A DNA stretch of 64,000 nucleotides from Pomphorhynchus laevis. Lineage: Eukaryota > Acanthocephala > Palaeacanthocephala > Echinorhynchida > Pomphorhynchidae. The position numbers and the translations under genes are program-made. Below the pieces are notes generated by a model. That model had not been told where the DNA came from, made no database searches, and worked only from the letters and a program-made list of their open reading frames with translations. This document shows positions 31,066 to 43,239 of the stretch, one piece after another (the first letter of the stretch is position 1; every line of letters starts with the position of its first letter). The stretch covers positions 18,793 to 82,792 of the forward strand of contig WNNJ02001556.1 in NCBI GenBank assembly GCA_012934845.2, in the 5' to 3' direction.

Positions 31066-32466
31066 TTAAGTTAGTACATTCTTCAGATTTCTCTTGAAGG
31101 ACAAAATACTGGAGGCCGAAACCACTTGACTTGGTAGCTTATTCCAGCTTTTCCACGTTCGGTTGACAATTGTGTTAAATCTTCTTCGTGGACGAATGTG
31201 GGTCTTTAACGTGAGGTGATGTCCCCTCAATCTGTTTGAATTTCGAAGTTCGAACAGTTTGCGACAAACATGTTCCCTCTGCCCTTTTTGAACATTAAGC
31301 GCTGTCCACACAAACATTAAATCAGATGACTTTAAAGATTTCTTCACTGTGGTCACACCAAGTGCGTGAAGTCGAAAAATGAATGAGAGCTTGCGTTGGT
31401 TAGGTACAAGATGTGTGGCCTTGTGTAATATGGATTTGTACAGGTTCATCTCTGTCGTAGTTTGAGGGTGACAGGCAGGTGAAGCGTATCTCATTAAAGA
31501 TAAGACATAAGCATTGTAAATTAACTTAAAACTGGATGCGTCAAGCTGGCCAATGGTCCTTCTAATAATTCCTAAAATTCGATGGCATTTAGCAACTGTG
31601 TGACTGGTATATGGGATGGTCGATAGGCTTCTATTTACGATCACGCCAAGGTCTTGAAATTCGGGAACTGTTTCAATTTCTCTTCCGTCAATGGTATATG
31701 ACGAATTGATGTGTAGATGTCCGATGCGCATATGTTTTGACTTATCGGGGTTCAATACCAGTCACCGTTGATTACACCATACCTTAATATTATCAATGTC
31801 TCTCTGGAGTATCATTGGATCTCGGCTATCGATTATTGGTCGCCAAATTTTCAAGTCGTCGGCATATAAACCACATGGACTTGAAATAGATGTAGTAAGC
31901 TCGTTAATGTAAATAACGAAGATCAATAGACTGAGTATCGATCCCTGAGGAATACCGCGTCCAGGAGTTCTTGCCTTTGGCATATGTTTATTGGCCAATA
32001 CAGTAATCTTTCGATTTCTAAGGAAGGAGTTAATCCAATTTAGGAGGGTTCCTATGATGCCGTAGTGTTCCTGCGTAATAAGGAGGACATCATAGTATAT
32101 CCGATCAAATGCTTTGCTGAGGTCGAAAAACAAAACATCAACATTAACTCCAGCCTCGGCATATCTGGTCCAATCACTTCTCGCAAGTATAAGTTTTGTG
32201 ACAGTAGATCTTCCTAGGCGGAAACCACGCTGGTTGTCGCAGAGTAATTGGTACCCTTCTAGGCGCCCGATGATTCGTTTAAAAAGCAGTTTCTCTAGCA
32301 CTTTACAAGCAACGCAGGTAAGGCTTATAAGCCGATAGTTGCTTGCTAGATCATGGTCGCCTTTTTTGTAGCAAGGTCGGATTGTAGAACATTTCCAATC
32401 TGATGGTATACGATCAATTTCAGCCTGTTGACAAGGAGAAATCGAATGTGATGTGTAAAGGTTCAT
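31066..32466 (-). pseudogene. LINE A3 reverse transcriptase
   Basis: Two frames in the same phase separated by one TGA (WCNQR, stop, LVLNPDKSKHMRI; about 31757). Upstream frame: LISLTCVACKVLEKLL, FFDLSKAFDRIYYD, GIPQGSILSLLIF, LYADDLKIW. Downstream: FQDLGVIVNRSLST, HRILGIIRRTIG, HKATHLVPNQ. Between 32466 and 32666 the frame shifts at least twice (LPRSITAG in one frame, DNIPPILLRELAPVIYEPLH in the next). Confidence 0.8.
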
Positions 32467-32665
32467 ATATTACTGGTGCAAGTTCCCGAAGAAGAATTGG
32501 AGGAATATTGTCTGTCCTGCCGTAATTGATCGTGGTAGCTTTAAAAGTTCGTTAAGTACCTCAAATTTTTCAAATGGAGTAAATTCGTAACATGGATATT
32601 GAGCTGTGGAGACTCGGGGGCAATAATGACAGGTAGGACTTTCTAGCGTGAATTGATCGAGAAAA

Positions 32666-33766
32666 TTATTGGCAATTGCTTTTCATCAAATGTGAGCTCA
32701 ACGGTTTCATAAATATAGAGTTGATCTCAGGGGTAGTTGATTTAAATGGGCTGATATGTTTGAACAATTTACTGGGATATCTTTTTGATGATCGACAAAG
32801 ATTGGAAACGAAGCATCTGCGTTTCTGACGTTCGAGTGCCGTTACTTGATTTCGTAATTCCATGTAATCGGTCCAAGAACAATTCCCTTCTTTGAATTTT
32901 TTGTAAATTCTGTCTCTTGTGTTAACCATTTGTTTAATATGCGAGTCAAACCAAATGAGAATTTTGTGGGATGTGCGCTGACGTTTTAAAGAAGAGAAGT
33001 AATTTAGAGCATTGATCAAGGTAGATTTGAAATTTTCCCAGCACTGATCTATGCCAATTACATATGGATTAGGCCATTGAATGTTTCGAATAGCTTGCGT
33101 CATACTTGCGAAATTCGCTTTGAAGGGATTCAATTCGGGTTTTGCCGAGGGGGCTGTTTTAAAGAGACTGACAGAAAGCGCCAGCCTAATGACACAATGA
33201 TCACTGTGGCCAATAGAGGGGCTGAGAGAGATTTCATCAATTGTGGGTTCCCCTCGTGATAAGCAGAGGTCTAAAATGGCAGATGATTGCTTCCTCCTTC
33301 TAGTGGGTTCGTGAATATGCTGGGTTAGATTGAGATCGTTGAACGTATCAAGGAGATTGGATGATTCAACATCACAACCATGTGTCGAAGTATATAGGTC
33401 CCAATTGACATGAGGCATATTGAAGTCTCCTAGGATAATGATCGGTGATAAGCTTGTTAGGTGATGTCGTAAAGAGATGCCAATCTTTTCAGTTGCGGAG
33501 CGCGGAGATCGGTAAAATAAACCGATTTTTAGTTTCTGTCTCTCAGGAGAACATACTGTTGCCCAAAGATATTCGTTGTATGAATCATCTGATACAATGC
33601 TGTGCTCGATTATGGTTAACGGTTGCTTGACGTATAATATAACTCCACCTCCTTTTGAGGCGGTTCGATCCGATCGTATAACAAAGTAGCCTGGGATTGA
33701 GATTTCATTATCAGATATATCGTTGTTAAGCAAGGTTTCGCTGAATGCTATGATGTTTGTGTTCAT
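32666..33766 (-). CDS. LINE A3 endonuclease part
   Basis: 366-aa frame: AFSETLLNND, GGGVILYV, GLFYRSPRSATEK, ILGDFNMPHVNWD, LDLCLSRGEP, GHSDHCVIRL, WFDSHIKQMV. The first residues (NTNIIAFSETLL) correspond to about residue 105 of A1, so the N-terminal strand of the nuclease is missing and the copy is 5'-truncated. The frame ends near 32666 by a shift. Confidence 0.85.
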   Translation of the reverse strand: MNTNIIAFSETLLNNDISDNEISIPGYFVIRSDRTASKGGGVILYVKQPLTIIEHSIVSDDSYNEYLWATVCSPERQKLKIGLFYRSPRSATEKIGISLRHHLTSLSPIIILGDFNMPHVNWDLYTSTHGCDVESSNLLDTFNDLNLTQHIHEPTRRRKQSSAILDLCLSRGEPTIDEISLSPSIGHSDHCVIRLALSVSLFKTAPSAKPELNPFKANFASMTQAIRNIQWPNPYVIGIDQCWENFKSTLINALNYFSSLKRQRTSHKILIWFDSHIKQMVNTRDRIYKKFKEGNCSWTDYMELRNQVTALERQKRRCFVSNLCRSSKRYPSKLFKHISPFKSTTPEINSIFMKPLSSHLMKSNCQ

Positions 33767-33854
33767 TGAATTAATAATAATGATACAAATTTATTTAATG
33801 TGGCAAATGCGTACAAGCTGTACGCTTACAAGTCCACAAACAAAAATGAGAAAG

Positions 33855-36758
33855 TCAAGCAGTTAAATTGTTAAAATGGGATCGGATTTGTCGTTTGAAG
33901 CACTGCAGGGAAGTTGATTGGCGTATATGAATGGGCAGATGATTCCACGATAGAGGAGCAGCCACCAGGAAGGAGCGGAGTCCAAAGGAGGTAGAGTAGT
34001 TTGGGACATGTAAAAGAAGGGAATTACAGGAACGCAAGGAACAGTAAACAGGACGGGAATTATCAAGAAAAGGAAGGTTGAGAAATGAAGGGGTATGAAA
34101 AGTTACAAGGCGGAAAGCAACGATAAGAAGACGAATTTGAACACGACAATAAATTGTAGGCAAATCGAGAGAAGCAAGATGGTAGGATGTGTGATCAAAA
34201 CGACGAAGACGGAGGAGAATTCGGACAGCTGCGTTGACGATGCGTTGTAGGGGAAGAAGAGTGGATTTAGGTGAGTTGGAAAATAGACTAAGACAATAAT
34301 CGAGTCTAGAAAAAAGGAGAGATGATATGAGAGTCATACAAGAAGGGAAATCGATCAATCTACGAACTTGACGGAGGTTGCGGAGTATCAAGGTAGATGA
34401 GCGTACTTTATCTCTAACGAAAGGTTTAAGTGAAAGTCGGTTGTCAAAATGGAAGCCTAGGAAAACGAGATTATCAACGATAGGAAGAATTGTAGAATTT
34501 AATGATACGGAGGGAGGTTCGAAGCCGAGGCGTCGAGGTAGGATCCACATAATTTTGGATTTATCAGGATTCAGAGAAAGGCGAAGGGAAGAAAGATGAT
34601 TGGAAATTGAGACAAGACAGTCGGAAGCAGAAACACTAAGATCGTGAATACGATAAACAGGTGCATGAGCATAGATGAGAATGTCATCAGCATATTGCAT
34701 AACATGGAAGTTAAATTTATGAGAAATCGAAGACAAATCACCAAGAAGAAGAGAGAAAAGTATAGGGCCTAATACGGAGCCTTGCGGAACACCGGACGGA
34801 ATGGACGAAGGATGGGAGAGAGAAGAGTTAGAATATACGCGAAATGTACGGTTTGATAGATATGAAGAAAACCATGATACAGTGGGTAAAGAGAAGCCAT
34901 AATCATGACGAAGGCGATGGAGAAGAATCGAGTGATCGACGATGTCAAAAGCAGACGATAGATCAAGAGAAACTATGACACTACATAATTTATGATCGCG
35001 CGATATGAGTAAGTCGTTATAAACTTTAAGACATGCAATTTCGGTAGAGTAATTAGAGCGAAAAGCGGCTTGGAAGGGAGGAAATAAGTTTTAGGAATAG
35101 AGATATGTATTAACTTGCTTAAGAACGAGACGCTCAAGGAGTTTAGAGAGGGTTGGGAGAAGTGAGATTGGACGGTACGAAGATGGTAGTGAAGAGTCGA
35201 GAGATTGCTTTTTGATGATAGGACGAACAGTGGCGCATTTCCAGATGGAAGGAAATGTACGGCTACGGATTGACGAGTTGAACAATGTGGTTAGGAAGGG
35301 TAAGATAAAAGTGCAGATATTTTTAATTAAGTGAGTGGGAATTGGGTCAGAAGGAGAGGTTTTATTAGGTAATGACAGCAGAACCGAAGAAACTTCATCA
35401 GACGAAACGGGAAGAAGGTGGAATAGTTCTGGGAGGGAAGTATTTAAAGATAAGAGTTGGTACAAGGGGGCTATGGGTAGTAGGGAAAGTAAATTAGATA
35501 GCTTAGTTTGTAGATAAGAAGAAAATTCATCAGGATTTATATTACAAGGGGTAGATGATCGTGAAAGAATTGAGTTTAAGATTTTCCAATGAGATTTCGA
35601 GTTGGAAGATGACTCGAGTTGATTTCGCCAAAAGAGAGTACGTTTAGTACGTATAAGAATGAGATGTGAACGGCGTTGAGAAAAGTAGGAATCACGAAGA
35701 TTTGGAGGGAGTGAGTTGGGTGAACGTTTAAGAAAGCGTTTATACATACGAAAAGAGTGATGGAGTCGACGCTTAGAAAGACTACAGTCAGAATCGAACC
35801 AGGGAGCATGGCGCAAGCGCTGGGAACGTCGAAGTCGACTAGGTAGAAGGTTATTGAGGATCGACGTAAGTTCAGAATCAAACAGAATGCAGAGATCATC
35901 GGGAGAGAGATAGTTAAGAGGAAGTGAAAAGAGTGAAGAATTGAGTAAGGCTGTGCAGAGAATAGGGATATCGAGAAGCTTCCAGGGTCGACTTGGTGTA
36001 GATAATGGTAAAGGCGGAGAAGGAGGATGGGGACGAGTAAGAGTGACAAGGAAATGATCGGACAAACCAGGATCAGTAATTGACAAGGAGGTATAGTCAT
36101 TGAAGCAGTTAGGAACAGCAATGATGTCGAGAGCACCGCCGAGAATATGAGTTGGGCTTGTTGAAAGTAATTTATAGTTAAAATCAGAAAAAAGATTAGT
36201 TAAAGTGATAGAGTCAGAGTCAGACGGGCGATCAAGACAAATGTTAAAGTCACCGAGAACAAAAGAAGGAGTATAAGACAATGAACAGTGAGACATTAGA
36301 TCTGCAAGGTCGTTAAAGAAGATACGTGATGGGGCAACTGAACCTGGACGGTATACAATCACAAGTTCCAGAGGGAAAGGCGTTGATAATCTGCATATGA
36401 GTAATTCGAACGAGGTGTAACGGATGTTAACGTTGATTTTACGTAAAGACATTGGGTGACGAGCAATGGCAACAATACCGCCATGGTTAGACGCAGTAGA
36501 TGTATGAGATGTAATTTGACGAGCTGATTCAACTAGAGAACAACCAGAGCGACATAGACGACGAATAGCAAGATCGTCGGAGTCAGTGTGCCAGGATTCG
36601 GTAATGCAGAGAATATCGATAGATAATTGATCGAAGATATCGAGAAGCATATCAGCTTTATGAAGAATGGAGCGAGTATTGAATAGACTAAGACGAAAAG
36701 TATGCTTAGGAGCGAGATCGACTAGCGAAGAAGACAAGGGGGAGAGATGGGACGCCAT
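33855..36758 (-). CDS. LINE B1 ORF2: endonuclease-RT with one stop
   Basis: About 967 codons in one phase with a single TAA at 35091-35093 (YLYS, stop, NLFPPFQAAFR; B3 reads tyrosine in the matching place). Endonuclease: FNTRSILHKADML, CITESWHTD, GGIVAIA, VLGDFNICLD, GGALDIIAV, GLSDHFLVTL. RT: SYRPISLLPTLSKLLERL, LDLSSAFDIVDHS, GVPQGSVLGPILF, QYADDILIYA, then NPDKSKIMWILPR and the L2-type C-terminus. Very Ser/Leu-rich. Start chosen at the Met overlapping the ORF1 end. Confidence 0.9.
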
Positions 36759-38047
36759 CGAATTTTTGGCCTTGTGTGAAGAACGTGAAAATTTCCGTTG
36801 ATTTTACGTATAGATAAGGATGACTCGCCGTTTGTTTCACGTCGATGTTTTTCAATGCGAGCTAAATTGAGCTGGGCAATATCAGAAGGGGAGCGGTCAG
36901 GAAAGATACGGCAAGTAGATGAAGTGGTAAGAAGTTTAAAACGTTGGGAGAGTACCGAAGAGGCATGTGAACTATGTCGGAAAACGATTTTTAAGAGTGG
37001 AGGACTGAGATGATTAGATTTAGTGGATTTGTTTAAACGAATAAAGGATACAGGAGCGATATTATTGAAGAGTGATGGGTTATCATCAGGAAGAATGGTT
37101 GCTAGGATAGACCTGAAAGCAGATACATCATCATCGAGGCGAGATTGTGGAGAAGCAGATTCGGAAAGCTTTAAGTTTGATATGATTATACAGCGATCGC
37201 GCGAAGGAAAACGATTTCGTGGAAGTGGTGGACGGACAGAGCTGGTTGGAGTCGATGTAGATGAGCAGATAGAAGTGGAAATGACAGGGGTGCTTGATAA
37301 AGAATTAATATTGGTTGGAGCAAGTGTGACAGGAGCGGGGTGTTGAATCGGTTGATCAGAGATGTGACTGGATATGATTTTAAATGAAGGATGTAACTTA
37401 TTGGGAAGTGTTACGTGGGAGGTAGAGTAAGGAGAATTAAAATAGGTTGGGGCATGAGTGACAGGAATGGAGTGTTGAATTAGTTGATCGGAAATGTTAC
37501 TGGAAATGATTTTGATGGAAGGGTGTAAATTATTGAGAGGTGATACAGGGGGGGTCGAGTAAGGAGTTCGTGAGGAGAATAAAGAAGTTTGAGATTTATT
37601 TAGATTGGGGGAGGAATAGGAAAGAGGAGGTACGAGATGAAAAGCTTTGCCGTTAGCATTGTTAGAATGAGAAAGATTAATGGAAGTTTGGTACGTAGTT
37701 GAACGAGGAGTGTGTGAGAGAGTAGGTTCAATAATGGGATTATATGATGCGAAGTCAGGTGTTGATGCGAGGGAAACATCTAAAACAGCATTGGTCTGAG
37801 TGGTAGTGTGTGATACAGGAGTAGATGAGCAGGATAACTGTAGTAGTCGTACTGATGTACAAAAACCGCAAGTGAAATGTTTACATTTATACACCGAGTG
37901 GTCGGATATTTTAACACGAACAAGTGTCCATACATCGCAATCTTTGGAATCGCATCCAACTTCAAAGCTGGTATAACCATCATTGCATTCAGATGTGGAA
38001 GATTGTTGATCAGGAACAGGGATCTGAGATCGCGCTTTTTTAGACAT
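36722..38047 (-). CDS. LINE B1 ORF1: RNA-binding protein
   Basis: Intact 441-aa ORF1. N-terminus has a Cys finger (FEVGCDSKDCDVW then FTCGFC), followed by a long Ser/Thr/Pro-rich low-complexity region (about 90-270) and an RRM-like part (CIIISNLKLSES, DDVSAFRSIL, FIRLNKSTKS, LLKIVFRH). Ends KIRWRPISPPCLLR. Same finger as A-family ORF1, so the two LINE families share ORF1 layout. Role: RNP formation with element RNA. Confidence 0.8.
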   Translation of the reverse strand: MSKKARSQIPVPDQQSSTSECNDGYTSFEVGCDSKDCDVWTLVRVKISDHSVYKCKHFTCGFCTSVRLLQLSCSSTPVSHTTTQTNAVLDVSLASTPDFASYNPIIEPTLSHTPRSTTYQTSINLSHSNNANGKAFHLVPPLSYSSPNLNKSQTSLFSSRTPYSTPPVSPLNNLHPSIKIISSNISDQLIQHSIPVTHAPTYFNSPYSTSHVTLPNKLHPSFKIISSHISDQPIQHPAPVTLAPTNINSLSSTPVISTSICSSTSTPTSSVRPPLPRNRFPSRDRCIIISNLKLSESASPQSRLDDDVSAFRSILATILPDDNPSLFNNIAPVSFIRLNKSTKSNHLSPPLLKIVFRHSSHASSVLSQRFKLLTTSSTCRIFPDRSPSDIAQLNLARIEKHRRETNGESSLSIRKINGNFHVLHTRPKIRWRPISPPCLLR

Positions 38048-38317
38048 GACCTTTTATTGATAGATTGAGTTCAATCCGCGAGCGTAGCGAGTGAAATTGA
38101 CAGGAATTCTCTGGAATGTATGTTTATTAGTTATCAATTTTTTTTTAATTTTTTTTAATTAACGAGACACAATATTTCGTCAAATTTGTTGTACAAATTT
38201 TTCGTCAAATTTTTTGTAAATTAATTTAATTTCATGTTAAAATAAAAAATGGGTTTCTACGTGTATCTCTCGATCGATATATTATCAACATAGTTTAACA
38301 CTTGTATGTTGTAGCAA

Positions 38318-39010
38318 TATCGATAAATGACTCATATAAGGATCTTGGTGTTTATGTACGATAAGATTTAAGAACTCGCATGCATACCGACTTCGTGTGC
38401 CACATGTCAGACGAGTCGTTGGTATTCGCTCCCGGTCGCTTTTAAACTTCGATATTTCTTGTTTTATGACCCTTTATAACACTTTGATTCTAAGTGTGAT
38501 TCTAACACTGATTCTAACATTATGCTGTTACTTTATTACTAAGGAAGAATGTAATCGCCTAGAAAATGTTTATCACTCCGCCACGAGATTAGTCCGTACT
38601 GTCAGACCTTTGGAATATATGGATAGACTTAAGTATCTAAAAATACATAGTTTTAATTTCATGTGCATTCGTGCTGATGTGTGCCTCGTATGGCATATTT
38701 TACATACTAAGGATCATTCATTGCGTCACTTGTTGAGATTGTGAGATCAGCCCTCATTACGCGGATATTCCTTAATGCTTGGAACACTACGCGTATGCCA
38801 CATCCGTCTCTTACTGTTTGCACAGAGTTGTATCGGCATGGATCCAACTTTCCGATACGACTGTTAACTCTCGTAATATTCATGCGTTCAAGCTGGAGTT
38901 GGATAAAGATTTAGCCAAGATAATCGATTGCGATCTGTGAAGTTTTACTTTGATTTTCTGTAATGCAACTTGTGTCTTTAACTCACTGTATTGTCTATAT
39001 AATAATTTTT
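38318..39010 (+). mobile_element. CR1/Jockey-group LINE A6, 3' fragment
   Basis: Only the C-terminal RT region and 3' end: DSYKDLGVYV (38325), then frame 38397-38744 (RRVVGIRSRSLLNFDI, YHSATRLVRTVRPLEYMDRL), then decayed coding to about 38940. Closest to A5. It ends just upstream of the AIG1-like gene start at 39025, so its tail may lie in that gene's promoter or 5' UTR. Confidence 0.75.
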
Positions 39011-39024
39011 TAGATAAATAAAAA

Positions 39025-41859
39025 ATGAATGAAATGACGTCAATTAACGCTTTGATAAGACTTTTGGGATGCGCTGTTGCAGTATTACTGTTTGTATATT
39101 CGTTGATACATTTCCCAGTACCTTTGATCAACAACAATCTACTTTATAATCTTAGATTTCTTACGTACATCGATGTGGTAAATTTATTTTTTTTATAAAT
39201 TTGTTGTTTAAGGCTGTAAGATGAATTGATCTGTTAAGGTGGTTCAAACAATCTACTATCTAATATGCGTGTTGTACTATCTGTTTGCAATTGTTGGAAA
39301 TCGTAAACTGGAACAATCCATTTTACCAATTAGAGATTTCATATACACAGTATTGGCCTTTCCGGTCGGAATCGTAAGTAATTTATAGGACATGTGCTGC
39401 TTACCTTAAAAAAAGATTTATTTTAACGAGGCAAGTGCGTGCCAGTGCACGCTTACATGACCACAACAAAACAAAAATGTAAATCATGTGTCGAGAAGGT
39501 GTGAACGAAGGAGGTGTTTGAATGTGATAAAGGTGAGAGCGCGACGGACGTAGAGAGAGGGTTGATTCCAGCCGAGTGAGGAGGCGACGAGGAAGGATCG
39601 GATACCGTAGTTGTTGGAGTAATTGGGAACGTGGAGTAAGAGGGTATGACTGGAACGCAGCGATAACGAGGTAGGCCGAGTCTCGTCTAAGAAAACAATG
39701 TTGATGAACAATGGGGAGACGACAGCGATGAGACGAAAAGTTACGAGAAGGCGGAGTTTGATGTGGATGGTGGGCCAAGAGAGTTGGGCAAAATATGTGG
39801 ATGTGTGGTCGAAGCGACGGAGACGAAAGAGCACTCGAACGGCGGTGTTGATTATTCGTTGTAGGAGTAAGATGATGGATTTTGGAGAATTGGCGAAAAG
39901 GCTGAGGCAGTAATCGATTTTAGGGAAAAGAAGCGATGAAGAAGTATCATACATGAACGGAAGTCGATAAAGGGAAGGATACAGCAGATACCACGTGGAA
40001 TTAAGTTAGACGAGCGGGCCTTGTCACAGACGAGGGTTTAAGGGAAATGTGATCATCGAAATTGAAGCCTAAGAAAGTGAGATTGTGGAAGTTTAAATGA
40101 GAAGTTTAAGTGAGAAGTTTAAATTAAAATAATTTGTAAAAAGTTCAGCTGTTTCACATAAAATGAACACAAATACTATTATAAATACTGGTGACCTACA
40201 ATATCTTAAAACAATATATACATATATATTGTTTGAATATATACATATATATGTTATAATAATTATAACATATATCTAACAAAATTTTAACCATCAAGTA
40301 AATATAAATATATGGATAAAATTGAATTAATAGAATCCTTAAATATTTTGATAAATCAAAATTATTTTAAAGTATAGACATTTATATTTAGACAAGTAAA
40401 AGGTATTCCAATGGGAAGTAATAGTGGCCCAATTATAGCTGGCTTGTTTTTAAGCTTTATAGAATATGAATTTGTTCATAACTGTGAAAAACTAAATCTA
40501 AACCATATAAATATATGAAATATGTTTCGATACATTGATGATATGTGTGTATTTAATTCTAATAATTTTTATTAAATAAGTGAACAAATTTATCCAGAAA
40601 GCCTTATTCTTAACAAAACCAATATTAATGATAAAGAAGGTGTATATCTAGATATGAACATTAAATTAACATTAACTAAAACTACTATTAATTTATATCG
40701 TTAAAGATGACATATTTAAATTTACAAGAAACATATTTTTGCATGAGCATTCATGCATACCATATAATATAAAATATAATACATTAAATAATGAAATTTT
40801 AAGAATTGCAACAATATGTAATGATATTGGCTTTCTTCAAAATCATTTAAATAATTTAATAGATACATATTTTAAACTAGGTTACTATAAAAATAACATT
40901 CAAGCAGAAAATAGTAAAATATATAAATCAACATAATAATATAAAGAATAAATTTAAACTCTTAAGTGGCAAATTTTTATGGATGGATAATAAATAATAT
41001 ACTTTGTATTAGAATAAGATACTAGATAGTTATTTCAGAGGAAATACATCATTAGTATGTATTTGGCCCCGCTGCTATGTTGGGTAGATGAGTTAGGGAC
41101 CGAAACCTGATAGCATAGCAGTTCCTCCTGATGACCTCTAATTCTTATTCGGATACAACGTCTGTTATTTATTAGTCAATTCATAAAAATGACGTTTATT
41201 TTGAATTTCAATTTTTATGTTTTGTTTATTTTATAATTGTATTAAATACGAAGACTCAGTTAGCTGATTTAATTTAGAAAGTTTTGTAGGGTTCAGTTAA
41301 AAATACATTTGCATGACAATTGTTTTGTTTCCCTTTATTTTAAATCTAATTAAAATATAATGTCTCATATTTTAGCTTGTTTGTATACTCTTTTGGTCGA
41401 TATATCTGTACAAAAAGGAGCTTATGGTACCTGTTGAATATCAGCTTCTTTCGACTACTACTCTTAGACATATTTTGGTAAACGATTTAATCAAATATTT
41501 TGAATTAAAATGCTTGTATTATTTAAGCATACATTACCCGGATTGGGGCATTGCTTTGAAGGACTGACTCAATTCCACCAATACCCAAAGAATCGTACAT
41601 CAATCTTTTGTATTTTATTATGTTGTTGCATATACCTCATAGAGTATTATATTTATTAGCTATTCACCTACTTATACCTTTGTTTTTGTTTTTAAGTTTA
41701 TTGATTATCAAACAAATAACTGGACAGTTTGCTTACCCTTTTCTGAACGATTTTACTGCTTTGTATTTTACACTATTCGTGGCGGTTAACGTTTTTGTGC
41801 TTTTTATCATCTACTTATTTGGTAAATTTATAAACGATACATTCTTTACAGCAGGTTAG
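39025..41859 (+). CDS. AIG1/ADTRP-like integral membrane hydrolase (5 exons)
   Basis: Exons 39025-39177, 39239-39373, 41376-41477, 41528-41643 and 41697-41859 give 222 aa in consistent phase with GT-AG introns of 61, 2002, 50 and 53 bp. Length fits AIG1/ADTRP (about 230-240 aa). Matches by eye: FLTYIDVV (exon 1/2), RDFIYTVLAFPVGI (exon 2), FWSIYLYKKELM (exon 3), FHQYPKN (exon 4), ITGQFAYPFLNDF (exon 5). The family's threonine and histidine nucleophile/catalytic pair are present as T47 and H131. AIG1 and ADTRP hydrolyse fatty-acid esters of hydroxy fatty acids in membranes and have about six membrane segments; this sequence is likewise strongly hydrophobic. The second intron holds an L2 LINE fragment and a Penelope fragment. 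Splicing is inferred, not proven. Confidence 0.88.
39404..40092 (-). mobile_element. L2-like LINE B4, 3' fragment inside an intron
   Basis: Minus-strand 3' end of family B with hairpin GCGTGC-cagt-GCACGC (39437-39452) and RT C-terminus (39484-39954: KIDYCLSLFANSPKSI, LFRLRRFDHTSTYF). 5'-truncated near 40092. In the second intron of the AIG1-like gene, opposite orientation. Confidence 0.85.
40210..41170 (+). mobile_element. Penelope-like element fragment inside an intron
   Basis: About 90% similar by eye to 62930-63865. Decayed coding shows VKGIPMGSNSGPIIAGL, MFRYIDDMCVFNS and FLHEHSCIPYNI (40739-40936), then the same structured tail (gccccgctgctatgttggg ... cctcctgatgacctctaatt) ending tctgttatttattag at about 41165. 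Stops and shifts throughout. Second intron of the AIG1-like gene, same orientation. Confidence 0.85.
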
Positions 41860-42640
41860 ATGTAGTTGAATTAATAAGGATTTTCATCTACTTTTGTTCA
41901 GGACTCGTTAAGCTTAGTCGAAGGCGATCAGTGCGTCTAGCAGCGAAGCGTAAATGATTTGTTCATCATGTATTATTCTAAATGGAGAGTTACAAAGTAT
42001 TCTTGATATTATTTTTCTTCATTTTTCATTAAACAATTATTTTAACTTGTATTTTTAAATGAAAGTTATTTGTTTACTGCCTGTAATGCATAAATTTTAG
42101 TTCTTTCATTGAAAATGCTCACTAATGCTTAAATTGTGATCTAAAAATCGTTTAGATCAAAATGTTTTCTTAATTCTAATTTCTCATATTGAAACAATAT
42201 ATCGATCATCACATTCGCTTGCACAAAGATTAAATTCAAGACTATCAAATTGACGATATCGAAGTAACAATATAACAGAAGAGCCGTTGAACCTCTATCA
42301 CAGTATCATCAATTAAATAGAAAGTACAGAGAGTACTCTGTACTTTCTCAAATAGCCAAAAAGGAAAAATGAGAAACACAAGAAACCGACATTGTGTATG
42401 GTATATTGTGATAGCTTTAAAATACATCGCTTCAAATGGGATACATCTCTGTCGAGCATCTCATCTGATCATCTCAACGCCATTAGGAGTAGCCACACCG
42501 AAGAATTTAGAGAATTAAGAATTAAGAGCTCCGAAGAATTCCTTGTTTAGTTTTTGACAAACACACTTCGCACAGAGACGACTCATAGTTTCGTCTACTG
42601 CTAATTTAATTGTATGGTTTATCAAGCACAATTAAATTCA
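41860..42640. other. 3' flank of the AIG1-like gene, no further gene seen
   Basis: AT-rich. Likely 3' UTR then intergenic DNA. A 14-bp perfect inverted repeat (agagtactctgtac region, about 42326-42350: gtacagagagtactctgtac) is the only structure noted. Confidence 0.4.
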
Positions 42641-42659
42641 CAATGGCCAAGAGTTCTGA

Positions 42660-43050
42660 TATGGAGTGTGGAGCCAATCCCGCAAGCAAATAATTAACAA
42701 GGTTCGTCAGACGATGTAAGAGGTTACTATGATCAGCCGAGAGCATATCTTGAAGATGTTCAGGGCGTAATCCAAAGCATTTATGTGAAGTGGCAGAAGG
42801 AAAAAACCGTATATCACGTAAGACAACCTGAGAATTGACCGTAATAGGTAGTGCTCAAGAAATGGTTAATTACTGAGGAATTATATGTGGAGTGTAGATC
42901 TGACAACTTTCATCCTCATAGAAGATGATTAAGCGCAAATGTCGTCAGACGTCAATCGTCTCTTTGCTTTACTGTAGTTACCAGACCTTGCCAGATCAAA
43001 ACCTCACCATAGTAGACGTTTTCATTCTGTAATCTGTTCTGCGAAAATTT
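42660..43050 (-). pseudogene. Family-1 RT gene fragment
   Basis: Minus strand reads SHKCFGLRPEHLQDMLSADH and LLHRLTNLVNYLLAG (about 42808-42684), matching SPGCLGLRPEHLQDLISADP and LTQLINNMVAG in the TIR element at 11.36-11.47 kb. Upstream on that strand weak coding resembles the ARQGNYSKVMQRL region. No inverted repeat was seen next to it. Confidence 0.65.
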
Positions 43051-43239
43051 GTCTGCTCTTCGAACTGACGAAAATATTTTAACAGCTAGCAATGCCACAG
43101 GCCTCCATTAAAGACAACAGTTGCGTAATGTGTATTTAAGCCACTTTTCCATTTTTATATTTATCAGCAGGATTATAACCCAGGCATAACAAGTAAAAAT
43201 TATAACAAGTAAAAGGATTTCGCCGAGTGTAAAAATTAT

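Larger units (their letters stand above)
30962..33769 (-). mobile_element. CR1/Jockey-group LINE A3, 5'-truncated
   Basis: Minus strand. 3' end at left with (TAA)n at 30968-30984 and GAGC/GCTC hairpin near 31000. RT C-terminus 31066-31755, RT core 31762-32466, endonuclease 32666-33766. It starts inside the endonuclease and abuts the 3' end of LINE B1 at 33770, so A3 probably inserted at or beside B1's tail. Confidence 0.85.
33770..38142 (-). mobile_element. L2-like LINE B1, near full length
   Basis: Minus strand, 4.4 kb. 3' end with a hairpin GCGTACA-agc-TGTACGC (33809-33825), ORF2 (33855-36758), ORF1 (36722-38047), 5' UTR to about 38142 (shared with B2). ORF1/ORF2 overlap by 37 nt. RT C-terminal wording (RLDYCLSLFSNSPKS, LRRFDHTSYHL) is that of the L2 group. 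ORF2 carries a single in-frame stop; otherwise whole. Defines family B. Confidence 0.9.
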
